The notes under the pieces are model-generated. The model saw nothing but the letters and a program-made list of their open reading frames with translations, did not search any database and had not been told where the DNA came from. Shown here piece by piece: positions 1 through 13,700 of a DNA stretch of 64,000 bases. Origin of the DNA: Rhea pennata (taxonomy: Eukaryota; Chordata; Aves; Rheiformes; Rheidae). The stretch is taken from NCBI RefSeq assembly GCF_028389875.1, contig NC_084672.1, positions 11,151,958 through 11,215,957 on the forward strand, in the 5' to 3' direction. The position numbers and the translations under genes are program-made. Each line of letters starts with the position of its first letter. Position 1 is the first letter of the stretch.

Positions 1-659
1 CTCCTTTTTTTCTTTCCCCCCTCTCTCCCCCTTTCTTTCTTTACCCCGCTATGGAATGCATACCTTAACCTAAGAGTTGAGCAGCAGACTCTTCTGCAGA
101 TCAGCCAGGTCTCTTTTTTGCATAAAGAGTTAACAATATCCCTCTCTTTTGCCTAACTGTGGCGCAAAGCCCTCGGTCAGTGGGAATTAGCGTGGCTTGA
201 CTGACCTCAGTGGACTTGCACCACTCACATACAGGGGATCTGGCTCACAAATCCAAATTTTCCACTTATTTGACCTTTTCCAAATACAGTTTCTTCACAA
301 TCTGCAGTGAGCTTATAACCTAACGCCTCCCTAAAATAGTAACACTAGTGTATCTTTATTTCATTGATTTAATAATTTGTATGCTGGTTTAGTGATACCA
401 GCTTACTCAAATGTCCTTTCTCTGTTTTTCTTTCATTATTTACAGATTTCCCTTGGATGAATAAGGTTGTGCAAATTAGTATAAATCAGTCCACTTACAA
501 CTTCTGACTCATATGATTTAAGTACTGAATTACAGCCCTTGACAGCTGAAAGCTGTACAGTTTCACTCCCTTCTGAATTTAAGTCAGACTAGAATGCAAT
601 TCTTAGCAATTAATAATAGATCATTAGAAATACTCTGAAAGTGTCTACAATTGAACTGT

Positions 660-1010
660 AAAAGTGATGCGAGTGATCTGAACGCTACCGAGGGCCGTGG
701 CGGTGCCTCTCGGAGAAAGCTGTTTGCCGGCGTGCAGCCTTGCCTGCGCTCCGCCAGCTCCTCCAGCCAACGTGAAAGCGGAGCAGGACCGGTCCCCAGC
801 CGTGTCTTTGGGGACACGAAGAGCTTAAACGGCGGCAGCGAGGCCAGCCGCCGGCTCTGCTGCCGAGCCGGGCACAGGCAGCCCGGTCCAGCCTCGCTGC
901 TGAGCAGAGGCTGCCTTTGCTGATGCACCGGGAGCAGGAGTCCGCTACTGGAACGCAGCGCGAGTCTCGCTCCTGCAGCTCCGTTTCTAGAGCTCGTGTT
1001 CTTCTTCCGT
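660..1010. promoter_or_regulatory. Small CpG-rich segment
   Basis: CpG density rises clearly between about 660 and 1010 against AT-rich flanks. ORFs on both strands are by-products of the composition. It could be a distal promoter of a noncoding transcript; no splice or TATA signal decides this. Confidence 0.4.
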
Positions 1011-1145
1011 TTCCAGAAAATGGCTGTCGCATTAGCTGATTTCCAAACCGTCACCGACGTTGATACTTGCGTAGGTTCCTTAAGCAAATGAGCAAATGCA
1101 GTTAGCCCACTGAATTTTAGAAAGAGGTAGCTGAAAGAATTACTT

Positions 1146-1197
1146 GGCCTTTCAAAAAAGAAAAGAAAAAAAGAAAAGAAAAAAAGAAAAGAAAAGA
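1146..1197. repeat. A-rich (AAAAG)n simple repeat
   Basis: Interrupted runs of AAAAG and AAAAAG, purine-only on the + strand apart from the flanks. Confidence 0.85.
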
Positions 1198-1814
1198 TGG
1201 ATTTTTGTCAGCAGGTGAAAATCTCTAGGGATGGGGCTTTTTAAAACACATTTTGCTTCCTCTTACTGGTCTTGAAAGTGATCATTTCCTTTTTCCTGCT
1301 TGTATGGGTGGTGAGAAACTCCGCTTCATTCTGCACTCTCCTAGTTAATGCTGCAGCATCTTTAATGCTGCCACTGAGGATTTGTACAATGGTGACTGAA
1401 AACTAAACAAAGCAAACCCATTTATTGCTCTTATTTTCTTTTACAAGTGAGTCACAGCCAGGTTTCTTTTATGTTCACAATGAAACATTGAGCAAAGCCT
1501 CATTTTTAAGAAAGTTTGTAGGCAGCATTTGTGGATTTGTTGCAAAATGTCCATCCAAAAACTAGTCAAGACTTTAAATCTGAAACTAAAATTAATTTAC
1601 CATGGAACATCACTATCTGGTTAATATTTTTTTTCACATGGGATATGTATTGCATCTTTGTAAAGGAATATTGTCCCTATTGCTGCCGCTTTTCTCCCAG
1701 GTAAATTACTGCAATCTAAATTTAAATATGCTTCAAAAGGAATTCAGACTGAGAAATCTGTAATTCCATGACATTACCGTGATTTGGTAGCATTTCCTTC
1801 AGTGTGCTTGGAGG

Positions 1815-1930
1815 CCGGAGAAAAGGGAGGAGAGGAGAGGGGAGGCCTGGCGAGGCTGATGCTCCTGGCCCCGCCGCCCGCGGTCCTCCCGAGGACTCCG
1901 CCGCGGCTCTCCGCTGCGCGCAGCCAGAGG
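1815..1930. promoter_or_regulatory. Short CpG cluster
   Basis: A GGAGAGGGGAGG-type purine tract leads into a dense CpG stretch with CCGCCGCCCGCGG-like content. It is only about 100 bp long and has no attached gene. Confidence 0.35.
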
Positions 1931-4253
1931 AAGCCCGCAGACGGTAACCGTTAGGCGTAGCCTCTGCTGATGCTTATTAAATTATCAGACAGAGAAGCTA
2001 GAAGCTCTGTTGCAAGTATGTTTTTTAAAAGTTTACATAAGGTTAACTAACAGGACGATAGCACTGGGCTCCTTAGCCTCAAAGGAGCGCTTGCTGGTGG
2101 GAGCCCAGGTACGTGCTCGCCGCCGCGAAGGCGGCAAGCAAGCAGCTAAGCCAGGGCAACCCAGGCAGGGAGGCGAGGAGGAATTCATCTGCTCACAGTG
2201 ACAGAGCAGCCTGGCAGCAAGGCTGGGAATACAGCAAAGGGCTCCCCAGTCCAGATTCAGCATTTAGCCCGTTAGGCCAAACTCTCTTGGAGAAGCGCAG
2301 TAAGTAAACAAGCCCAAAGGTGTCTGAGCCTCAGCTTGTATCCGAAGATCTTGCTTTGCTATGTAAAGAACCATTCAAAAACTGTTGTTGTTGAATGCTA
2401 CTAAGTGAATGACTACTTTACAGAAATATTGTCTGACTCAATCTCACATGTAACAGTTCAGCGGTTATTTACAATGCTAAAATGGACACTTTTTCCAAAG
2501 ATGAGAAATGTCCAGCATCGCTACCTCAGGAAAAAAAAATCACACCAATAAGGTCTTGCATCATGCCTAAGGTCATTAGCTCTGGCTTTGGGAAGCTGCC
2601 AAAGGGAATGAATTTCAAAGGCTGAGACTATTAGTTGAGAGCCCGCCAGTCCCACGAGATCTTACCTCAGAGTCTTACAGCAAGAGCTTCCTGGCAGATC
2701 CTAATAGCTGTGACAGTACGAGCAGTGGGAGGGCAGCGCTGAGGACTGAATCTAGAACTGCGCAGGACCTAGCGAAAACTTCTCTAGCACAATTAATCGC
2801 TCCAAGAAGTAACAGGAAAACCAGCAAATGGCCTGAATGCAGGTGTTACATGCTCACATCGGTGTTCTCTGCTCAGGGAGAAAACAGATGCTTTTCTGCA
2901 CCTGCTCTGCTTTCAGCACAGCTAAGAGGAATGCACTGCATCAATCTTGTACAGAGGTGACCAAAGCAAGGTGAATCTGCGTGGTCTCCTCCCCAGCCAT
3001 AAACAAGCAGCTCACCCAGCTTGCTAGGAGAGCGCTGTTATGTATAAATCCGAAAGCCAAGAACAGTCAGTACAAATGCAGAGCAGGCACTGCTCCACTC
3101 AGTCCTCTGTGCACTTCTGTGGCCAAAAACCAATCTCTTCTAACTAATCTGAAATGAGTCATGATCAGATTTTTCATCAAGTCCCTTGTCTTTGTCAGGC
3201 ACGGGAAAATGAATGTACAAATGAATGTTACCTGCTGTTAATGTGATACTGCTGATCAAAATATGTATCCAGGCTTTCCAGCTGGCTTTGCAAACTCAGC
3301 AGTGAGGACGGAAGAAAGCGGCTTTCTCTGGGGCGCAAACAGTTGCCCAGGGGTCTCCTCTGGAACGGATCTGTTCAGTTTACAGGGTGTGTGCGCATGT
3401 ATGTGTGTTAGCACGTAAGAAAAAAGCTTTGGCAGAGTGGCATACAGTTTAAGAAGTGAACTTACAAAAGTTAATAATAAAATAGTCTTGCTTTTCTTCA
3501 GTGGAGTTACAGGAAGAAAATCTTGCCTTGATTCCTTTTTCCAGGTGCCTTTGTAGGCGGTGTCGGATGTTACTGTCTCCAAACGTAAGCTGGTGTCCTA
3601 GCCTTACTGATGGCAAAGTGATTACAGAGAACAGAGGGCCTTGGGTTTCTCTACAGGTGCTAAAATAAGAGTCTATAAGCACAGGAATATTTAGTGGTTC
3701 ACCAAAACCTTCCTAGCTTCACTTAGAAGTCCACCTCGTGTTGTTCTTACCTTTTCTAAATTGATCATTGGTGCCTCCAGGTGTAATTGAAAGAAGTGTT
3801 TAAAATAGCTTGCATGGCCGTGTAAAGGACGTAGGAGCATGCGACATCTGTTCCACCGTTGTGTTGGTAGGGCTGCACCCAGAGATGCAATAAGCCTTTT
3901 GCAAACAAAACCCATCATCGTTCCGCAGAGAGAACATTTTGGCAATTCAAGCTTAATCTGTGGCTCATTAATCTTCTACAGATCATCATACATCAGAATA
4001 AATTTCAAAAATCACAATACAGAGAATTTTAAAACAAGAAGGGTTTCTGTATCTTGCTGTTACTTTAGCAGTAATGACTGGAAACTGTTTCTCCATGCAG
4101 AAGTGAGGGTTGATAGGTCTCCGTTTAGTTCCCACACAGATTTGGTTTCGTACTCGCGTGGAAAGGTGTACACATCATGCAACTGCCATCTCTGTCTCTT
4201 GTTTTTTTGTTTTGTTTTGTTTTTTGGGGACGTACAATCATACTCAGCAGGAT

Positions 4254-4270
4254 CACCCAATTTGGGTGAG
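4254..4270. repeat. 17-bp perfect palindrome around one central base
   Basis: TCACCCAA, one T, then TTGGGTGA form perfect 8-bp inverted arms. No function is known to me. Confidence 0.6.
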
Positions 4271-4325
4271 CCATGAAAAGAGTATGTTTTTCCTGAGCTG
4301 CTCAGGAATCTGGGTGCTATTTAGG

Positions 4326-4340
4326 ATAGCAGGGGGCAGT
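4326..4340 (+). promoter_or_regulatory. CTCF-like motif
   Basis: The sequence contains AGCAGGGGGCAGT, matching the CTCF core (AG, G-run, GCAG) except for the first two consensus C positions. It lies in noncoding DNA upstream of BNC1. Single motif matches have many false positives. Confidence 0.3.
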
Positions 4341-5997
4341 GCATGTACCTAGTGGCTGTCTGCTGATCCTTGGAGCGTCCATTTGATGTCTCTCCTTAAT
4401 GCTTAAGGTCAGCATAATCTTAAAAATATGATTCCCCTATGGTGGGGTCTCTGGGTTTTGTTGTCTTAGGAGCCAAGGAATCAAATATTTTCAGAAAAAG
4501 TAGAGAAAACCTTTCTCTGATGGATTGAGGTTTTCTCATTTATTTTTAACTGCAAGTTCTGTGACATCAAACATCTGGATCATTGGTGCCAGTTACGTCT
4601 GTAGGGGAAAATTTTAAAAAGTGACATTGTAACTTCATATTTTTAAAAAACATTCATGAACTTATTCAGCTTTAACTTGTTCAACTTTAAAGAAGCCATC
4701 TAAATATGATATAAAACCTTTTTGAGACAGATTAAACAGTCTGACCCAAAATTAAATTATCAAGACCTGTGCAAATAAATCATTCTAACTGTACTTGGAA
4801 AATAACTTGATAATCTTTTACTATTAAGTGAAAATGAAGTTTATTTTTAATGCAGTGATTATAAATTAAGAACATAAATACTTGTAACTAAGTTAATGGA
4901 GATCAGTGCAATGCCATTCATAGTGTGGCACTAACTGCTTGGTAAGAGGACTGACATTGGCATTTGGGTGTATTTTCCCCTAAAGCCTTGCAGCGGGATG
5001 CCGGACCCGGGTCCCTCCCTGCCTTCTGTGTTCTTGTGCCTGTGTTTCGGCGATACTTGCACTTGGTAAAGAAACCTTGTGATTTCAGAAGGAATGAGCA
5101 ATTGCTTTTTAATACGAATGTCTGTCTTTTCTCCAAAATACTGTTACTTTATCGGCTCATGTTTTTCAGCCACATTTCAAAGTTAGCTGAGTGTTCAGAG
5201 CTTGCAGTAGATGGCGAGAGGCCAGCTGGTAACTTGAAGTCCTGGGTGCAGTTGTTAGTTGCCTTGGGGTTTGTGAAGTGCAAGATGTTGATGAACGTTG
5301 TTTCACGCTGTGCTTATTTACTAGTGGCGCAATAAAGTAGATATCTGATATACTCCTGATTACCAAGCATGTTTACCTACGCTCATTGTGCCAGTTTTTT
5401 CTAATTGTGACTAGCTAGTCGTGATGCAACATTTTAATTGGTAAGCAAAATGAGCAGCGTGTCCCATTGCTAATGGCTGGATTTTGCAAAGCACTCCTTA
5501 ATTAGACTAAGGAAGCACCAAATACCAGCTTTTTCACAAACAGGCTCTCAGATGGCCTATTTACATCACAAAAACTGTATATAAAGGTAGCTTGCATCCC
5601 TCTTTGTAAACACAAATCTCATATTCTGGAAGGATGATGCTTCAAAATGAATGTCATCCAAATAACGTAGTCTGGAGTATGGAGAAAACATCTTGATAAA
5701 CAGCATACACAATTTTTAAGGCTGGAAATGAGTTTTTAGAGCTTTCTAAAGAAGCCAATTTTTTAAATAGATGTATTGCAAAGGCTCTACTGTTTTGGTT
5801 CCCCCCTCCCCCACTGCCCAGTATAATATAGTTCTGCCCAAAGATGTCTTTTTCTAAGTCAATAGAGGAAGAGTTTGTAAAGACCAAGATTGTGCCTATA
5901 CTCTCCTATTTTTATAAATAGCAATAGTCACTGTCTTGCTAAATTGGTAGTCATCAGAAAGTGCTATTCTTAGGAAGATGATGAAGCCACAGTACTG

Positions 5998-6112
5998 ACT
6001 GAATGACAGGCTGGCTCTGTCACAGGCATATTGTATAACTTTGGGTAAATCAAATTTGCCAGTTTGCAAAAGGGAGATAATGCCAGGATTACAGTGAGGG
6101 TTGTGATGGTTT
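5998..6112 (+). repeat. MIR-like SINE remnant
   Basis: The order of words follows the MIR core and 3' half: a GGCTCTGTCAC segment, an ACTTTGGGTAAATCA segment (the classic 'CTTGGGCAAGTCA'), a CAGTTTGCAAAAGGGAGATAATGCC-type segment, then a GAGGGTTGTGATGG end. It is heavily diverged, as expected for an ancient amniote SINE. Confidence 0.55.
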
Positions 6113-8112
6113 ACTGGTGTTTATTAAAAAAACTATTTTGAGAACACTTGAAAAAGATGGCCCCAGAGGTTATATGGAATTTATTACAGATCTGGTATAA
6201 ATTCCATTTCTTGGAAGTAAACTGTTTTATACTAATAAGGATTTGAATATATACAAAGTTCAGAAGGATACTTCCTTCTTAGTAGTCATTGTTTACTATG
6301 GAGAAAATTACAGATCAGACTAACTACTCAATTTCTAGTTATAATTTACCACAATTTTCTAGTAAAGACTGTTCTGGCAGTATCCTTGCCTCACTTTAGC
6401 ATAGGTGATTTCAAAAGAAGACACCATTAAATGCTTACAATGAGCTTAATGTTTTTACCCTATTCAGATTTTTGTCCAACTGCTGTAGAGATTTAGTGCT
6501 CCTTTACTCCTGGGTTACCCAAACTGGGTGCTATGCTGCACCTTCTGCTTGTAGCAGAGAGATGTTGAAAAGACTGTTTTCTTAATAATCTGGGTAAGCT
6601 GAGCATGATAGAGCCATATCTGGGTGAAGAGTTAATGCAGAGAAATTTCTGACAAGCCAAGGGCTTTAGAACCAGACATGTGGCCAGACTAATAAAAAAA
6701 AAAGTCTCGCGGTTGCTGCTGGAAGCCTTGATCCTGCTTCCCTTGAAGCCGGTGACACACAAGTGATGTTGGGCTGTGCAAAGGCAGGATCAAGTCCTTT
6801 AGCTTGCGGAGCCCCTCAGCAGGAGGGGCCACCTGTCCGAGCCATTGAAAAGGCATCAAAAGTAATCTTGAGCCCCCATTAACCCCATGCGGCTCCAGCA
6901 GGCTCTGCTGAAGGGTAGTCTTCTGTACGCCCTACAGGGCAGTGGCCGCTCAGCTCTTCTCCTTGGGAGCCTGGGGCCGGTGGCGGTAAGTAACATACCA
7001 TCCTACCTACCACCAGGGCATGGTTTATTTTAACATTAGGATAATATAAAAGAGAAGGTGGCTTGTGAAAAATCACACAAACTACATGTGTGTTTAGTAC
7101 ACCTTAAGGCTCATTACCTCCGCGGGGTAATGCTGCCAGACCTACGTCTTCAATCATTTCTGTGGCTGTCTGAAAGTCAGTTTCCTGCACATATTATGCC
7201 TAAAACCACTGCTTCATAAGCGACTTCTGTTTTACACCTGCTCTAGTTCTTTTAATTAAATGTTTTCCCACCTCGTTCTAGGCCTGGTGTTCCTCCAAGA
7301 AAATCCCAAGTGTCCACTAAAAAGTGGTTGGTCTTGTAGCGCTTTTCCTCTTTTCCTTTTCATGCTATGCATACTCCCCTATTATTTTAACCCAGTGTAT
7401 TAATGGAGGGAAAGCCCCTGTAACCAGTCCAATGTTCTAATTTATTAACAGAGCAGCTCCAGTCCCACCCTAAAATAGGCTTTTGCTTGTTCAAGTGCAT
7501 TTTGAGCACAAAAATTTCAGGGATTCAGCGGCTAACACAACATTTATTCGTACCAACTTCAGGTTTCTTGAAATGCCACCTACTTTTTGTAACATTCAAA
7601 TATTTCCACGAGTTATTTAGTTCCCAAGCTTGCTATCAGTCCAAATTAGCATCCTGGCCACTTCACATGAGCCCGGCGTCCAGATTGTCCAGCTACCCAC
7701 CTCTTGAGCTGCCGAGGAGTTTGGCTCCAATCGGAACACATTTAAGCTAATGATTTCCAGTATAAATGTGTGTTACTAATGCTGCATGAGAAGGTTCCAG
7801 GTAGCAGATAGTCTGTTTTTCTGTATAAGCAGTCCGCTGTCAGAATGAACAGCGAGAAAGGGATTGGCAGGAGCAGGAAACGGGCTGGAAAATGTGGGCG
7901 TCTGTAAGCTGAGAAAGGCTTTAGCGGGAAGGAAGGCTCTTGTGCGTCCTGGGGTTCAGAGGAAGGCTGCGTGTGCGGGAAGGGCGGCTGCGGAGGCTGC
8001 CCGGGCGGTGGGGCAAGGCGGTGTCGGGAGATAAATGAGAGCTCGTGGCAGATGCTGATTCCTCTGCCAGCTATTCCTGGCAATGAATAAAACAGTTAAA
8101 GCAAGGAAGATT

Positions 8113-8117
8113 TTATA

Positions 8118-8158
<41 letters not shown>

Positions 8159-8193
8159 GTATGTATATATGTATGTATGTATATGTATATATA
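8113..8193. repeat. (TA)n/(TATG)n microsatellite
   Basis: About 80 bp of TA dinucleotides merging into TATG units. Probably length-variable. Confidence 0.95.
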
Positions 8194-9379
8194 ATGGTTT
8201 TAAAACCTTTTGAAAGGTTGCTTTTACTTCCAGATTTTCAATAATTTCAAAGGTTGCCTATATTGGAGGTGCCACAACAATAACTCAAAGCTTCACAGAG
8301 ACAAATCTACTATTGCTCATAGCGTAGAAATGCCCAGAGGCCTCTTCTAGGGACAAAGCCCCTTTGTGTCGGATGTTATGGGAACATCATGCATATTTTT
8401 GATTCATAGTGGATTTAAATCAACCTGAATAGCTTAATATTTTTCCCATCAGTTAATTTCGATTTGCAGACTCCAAAACAAGCTTTCATACACCATTTTT
8501 AAGTTTTGACAAAAGTTTCTACAGGTTGCTGCTCTATATACCACTTCTGTGTAGCACCACAGACAGATACCAACAGCAGGCAATAAAACTAGCTAGAGAT
8601 AAGTGATTTTAAGAATGTATCACAACAGCAGATTGAAAAAATAATTTTAAAAAGAGGAGGAGCTTTTGGGGGGGTTGAAATGTCATTTTCTAGCAAAGTA
8701 TTCAGATTTTTTTTTTTTTTTTTTGTGCCCCCAAATGAGGGAGAGAGTAAGGTAATGAAAACATTGAAGGATCCTTTGGAAAAGTTCAGCCTAACATTAT
8801 TTTCAATATTGTATTGTTGTTTTTAATTTTCCCTAAGAACTTGAAGGTCTGTTCTTGCTGCTGATAAAGAGCTTTTTTGGATAAGATAATATAACAAACA
8901 TCGGGTTGACTATACAGTATAAAGTTGTCATATTGAGTAGACAAATAGTGGGCTAGTTGCTCGCACCATTTAGCAGCATACTCTCCAAATAATCTTTTGA
9001 AGCCACTGGGACTGTTCATGTATTTTAAACAAATGCTTCTGCAATGTTCTGGCTTTGCACAGAAATGGTATTTTTATTCATTTGGAATGCAGTAACTTTG
9101 AATTTGTCTGGTATAACGAAATAGTCTCCAGTGCACACAATCAAACGTTAGAAAACATTTGGCATATGGTTGCGTGAAGTGATTGTTTCTGTGGTTTAGA
9201 CTGGGTTTGGCCCAAACTCCAGGCTTTTGTTAACACCACTCACAGCACAGTATATCCAAAGCTACCACCACGTAGCCATGCAGCTTTATCACTGAGAGAT
9301 TTCTCACTTATTATCCTGCTGCACTACATTGCTGAAGTCTTATCTCCCATGCCCATAGCCAAAAGCTACTAACTTGGAA

Positions 9380-9514
9380 CAAAGTTCAATCAAGACCCAA
9401 ACATAATGAAGAAGGAGAAATCGCAAAAGATGGAGTTAATGGCTGCAGCTACCACTGTGGATCCTTTTGCCACAGGCTCTGAAAGTCTGGAAAATTAATC
9501 AAAGTTCAATCAAG
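9380..9514. repeat. Pair of identical 15-bp direct repeats 120 bp apart
   Basis: CAAAGTTCAATCAAG occurs at 9380-9394 and at 9500-9514 without mismatch. The intervening sequence is not itself repeated. The CAAAG part resembles TCF/LEF or HMG-box half-sites, which is only suggestive. Confidence 0.7.
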
Positions 9515-10707
9515 GATGTATGATATTGCAGCGGCTGCAGCAGCAGTGTCTGGTGTCACCTGGGAGCTGTCCATTAAAAACAGCTCACTGAAAACCATCC
9601 TGGTATTGATGTGGTAGCCAACTTGAAGGGGGTAATCAGATGCTACTCCAGGACATTGCTATACCTGCTGCTTTCCCTGCTGGGTAAGCTTTTAAAGTTC
9701 AACACGCATTTTAGACATAAAAAGAACTTGCATATGTTTGGAGTGGGCTAATGAAGGAGATTTAAAGGAACCTGCTAAGTGAAAGATGAGGAACCATTTT
9801 AAGGAAATTTCTTGGAATGTCATTGTAAAATAGGAACTAAAATTCCTCCTTCCCATTCAACAAGAAGGAAATGTAAATGAAAAAAAGGTAAGTGAGAATA
9901 GAAGTTCTGGCTAAAGCATAAGTTGTAAGATTAATCTTCAGCCAAGTGGGAGAGCTGGTTTGTGTCCATCCATAATGAACGTGGATCCTCCCAACAGTGC
10001 CGTACTTGAGGCATGGTGGTTAGTGCTCAGCTGTGGCAAACCAGACCTGGGTAGCTCACGAGCTTGAGGAAATCTTCTGCACATTGGCTTTTGTAATTGT
10101 TATAGCAGCAGTTCTTCATGCAAAAATTCATTTTTAAAATGTAGAATTTTTGCTTTCATTTCATTACCTGGAAGATAAATATGTCCTATAACTTCTGTGA
10201 TTTTTATGATTAAAACAGAAACACTTGTAGGCAGGGAAAATTCATCTCTTTCATTTTATCAGTCTGCCACTGAGACATGTCCTAGTCATCTGTGTAATAC
10301 TCTAACACTCCCATGGAACAAAGCAAAATTGCCATCACTGCTATTACTGCTGTATTACTCATCAGTTATTATATGCCACGGTTTAAACAGTTGAAAACCA
10401 CTACTTTGTATTAAAGAACAAAAAAAAAAATGCAAGGAAAGTGCCGGAGGCTGTGAAAATAAACACAAAGCTTGTTACTGTAGGTAAAGTGTCTCCTATA
10501 TTGGGAGGACTCGATCATCTTTGGTGGAAAAGAAACCCAACAGTATTAATATTTCAGGTATCATCCTGCCGACTCTCGTTTTCTTTAACCATGAGAATAT
10601 GAATTGCTACCAGTTTTATGGCAAACGTTTTATTCCGGCTTTGCCACACCTTTGGCCCCGTCTCACACCCTTCGGCCTGGGGGCACAAACCCGGTTACTG
10701 ACTCTGG

Positions 10708-10708
<1 letters not shown>

Positions 10709-10739
<31 letters not shown>
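10709..10739. repeat. T homopolymer, 31 bp
   Basis: Thirty-one consecutive T. Its length may vary by slippage or assembly error. Confidence 0.95.
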
Positions 10740-10740
<1 letters not shown>

Positions 10741-13700
10741 ACAGTGTGGGTGTCTCTGCGATTCTCTCTAGGCGCTTTCGATCAGATAGCACAAACACGT
10801 CGTTCTCCCCGTCCTACTGCTGCTTGGGGCATCACTGCCTCTTACCTGAAATTACTGGTGTTTTTTTTTCTTTGAAACTGTTAGTGCTAGGAAGAGGGTT
10901 GAATTTTTGTTGTTGTTGTTAATTACTAAATCTGAGTGACAGACAATCTACCTGTTAAAACTTGTGTGGTAATTTGAGGATTAAATGCTGCATCTCTGAG
11001 AAACATCAGTATCAAAACTGATTTGCTGTAAGAGACTTGCGTTGTTAGGAGCCGCAGTTTGACAAAGTAGATTCCTTCATAATACAGTTAGCAATTAAAT
11101 GTTTTGAACTCCACGCTTACAAGACTTACAAGGTGAGAGGGCAGTCTGTAAAACTGCAGGAAGGGAAATGCGTAGCAAATACAGCTCCCACCTTAATCTC
11201 TGACAATGAAAAACCTCAGTTCCCATTAATGTATGGCTATTAGATAAGATCTGACAACAGCATTTCACTTTTGTTTGAGCCCAAAAGTTTCCAGGTTCAT
11301 ATCCTGTGCTAGCAGCTTTGTGCTTGTCCACCCCAAACCAGACTGAGCACATGAAGAAACATGGCCAAGAGTGGTATTTCATCTTTGCTGTAGCCTTCCA
11401 CTCCCACTCTTCAGAGTGATACCTCTAGTTGGATATATAGGCATGTATGTCTCTATATAGTATACTGCTGATTAACTAAATAGTTGACTATATGTCCCTA
11501 TCTGATTGATTGTCCCTAACTTCTTCCTTGCTGTAGATATCCCACCCAACTGCAAAGCCCTATCATTAATAATTACTGTATGGCAAAATGATGCAGCCTT
11601 TTGCCATCCATTTAGATAGAAGCTATATAGTAATATGCAGGGGAAAAAAAAAGAAAAAAAAAAAGGTGGGGAAAGAATTAGTGTGTAAGCCAGGCCCCTT
11701 TCCCACAGGCTTGGGGCAGGGGGGACAGAAAGGTGTTTAAGTGTATGTCTAAAACTGTTCCTATTCAGGGAGGTCTCTTAAATATGCCTGCCTTGAATAG
11801 CACTGTGTTTCTCATCATATGTTTATAACAGTTTTTTCAGTTCTTGTATTTGCTGCATATAGGTACACAATGCTTTTATTTCTGTGTTTTTAAAAGGATA
11901 TATTTCTAGGTACCTTCAAAGTTGGCTTTCGTTTTTGGCCTTTTGCAAAAGCATTAGTTCTAAACACAGATTTAGACTGTGAAACCCTCGCCTTGAAGTA
12001 CTAATTTGGAGGAGGTTGATCTGCTTTACAAAATGTTATAAAGAAGATAATGTCACTAGGTAATCTCTTCATAATTTCTTTTCTTGTGCTCTTTGGATAT
12101 AACATTGAAATCCAAGCATCGAAAGCAACCATTAAGCAAGAAGGTGAAAGGTAAAGTATTTAGCTTTACATTATAAACTGGCAGAAAGACAGAGAACAAA
12201 GAATAGGAACAACCCGTGAGTTTGCAAATGGCTAGTAGTTAAGTTGGATGCTCCAGGCTCCACGTTGGGTCAGATGGTGTTTATTAAAAACCCGGAGAGG
12301 TTGGAGTGAGTACAGAAGGAATGCTGTTTGCAGAGAAGATGCATTTTTCAGACTCATTAAGACAGAATTATAAGGCACTCCAAAAGGATCTAATAAGCCT
12401 ACCTGAAGAGGTATGTTCTGGTGATCCTATGCTATCTCCAAGAAGATGTAAGCAAAGAATAAAGAATGAAAATAAAAATATACAATTATAAAAATCATTG
12501 AAAGAAGGGGAAGACTCTGGTAGGAACATTAACAGGACCACCTCAATTACTAAAAGATATGACATGAACAAGTAGTGATTAGCACAGAGAAATCAAGTCC
12601 TTAGTTAGTTCTTTCACATTTTAAAGCAGCATGTTTAAAAGGGTAGTGAAATGTTCTTTCTGCACAATGTGTAATTAAGCTATGGAGTATAAATATGGTA
12701 CCATTCATGCTGAGAACTTGAGTTTGAAAAAGGATCAGCAATATGTAAATATAACTTTTAAAAAAAACTATATTAGATGGCAAACTTTTATAGAAACAAA
12801 TTTTTCAAAGACAAATATGTTGTGGCATAAACCAGTAACTGAAAAACGTTAAAAAGAAATTTCCTATTCAGATCTGTTGTTTTATAGTTGTTAATCACAG
12901 GATTTCATGATTCTAGTGCCTGTTTCAATGGAGAGGTGGAATAACTGGGAGGGATCTGTGGTATGATTTGGTACTGGCAATTCCTTTCTGGGTCTGCAGT
13001 AAGCACCACTTTAAATGCTTTTGTTTTATAACAGCCGGTAGTCATTTTTCCTCTTTAGCTCAAAATAGCAGTGAACTTAAGTAATAGTGATCAGTTTGAA
13101 AAATAATGCTGAAGCAGTAGTTCAGATGGAGATTTCATATTTTCATGAGTTCTTTTTGCTGAATTACACTAAACGAGGATGTAAATAGTAAGTTAGGGTT
13201 CAACATTTAAACACTGATTAAAATGTTTATGTATTCTATGCATAATGTTTATACAGTTTGTGTGCCATAGCTCAGTATATCTGCTTGGGCCACATTACAA
13301 AATCAGCCTGCATGGAACTACTGAACAAGAGATTTGGATGTCTCTATTGCTTAGGTGAGAAAACAGAGGTGGAGTGCCATAGTTGAACCTTCCACAGATC
13401 TTCAGAAAATTTCTTATGGGGTTTACAGCTCAAGCAGGCCTATTTGTAATTTGACTAGTGCTTAAAACCTGTGTTCTAGCACACTCATTTCAAAACTATT
13501 TTCATCTTCATGTGCAAAGATTCATTAGGTTTTTAAAACCACTGTGACAGCCAAACTTTTGAGTCCAAGACCCACGGATAGGCTTGTCCTGCTGGCAGAA
13601 CCTCAGTCGTCTTTCATTTACAATGTCCGTTCCCTCTTTCTTCGCCTACCTCCCCATATTCTGGGTCCCTTCGGTTCTGGACGGTGTAATTCCTACTCCT

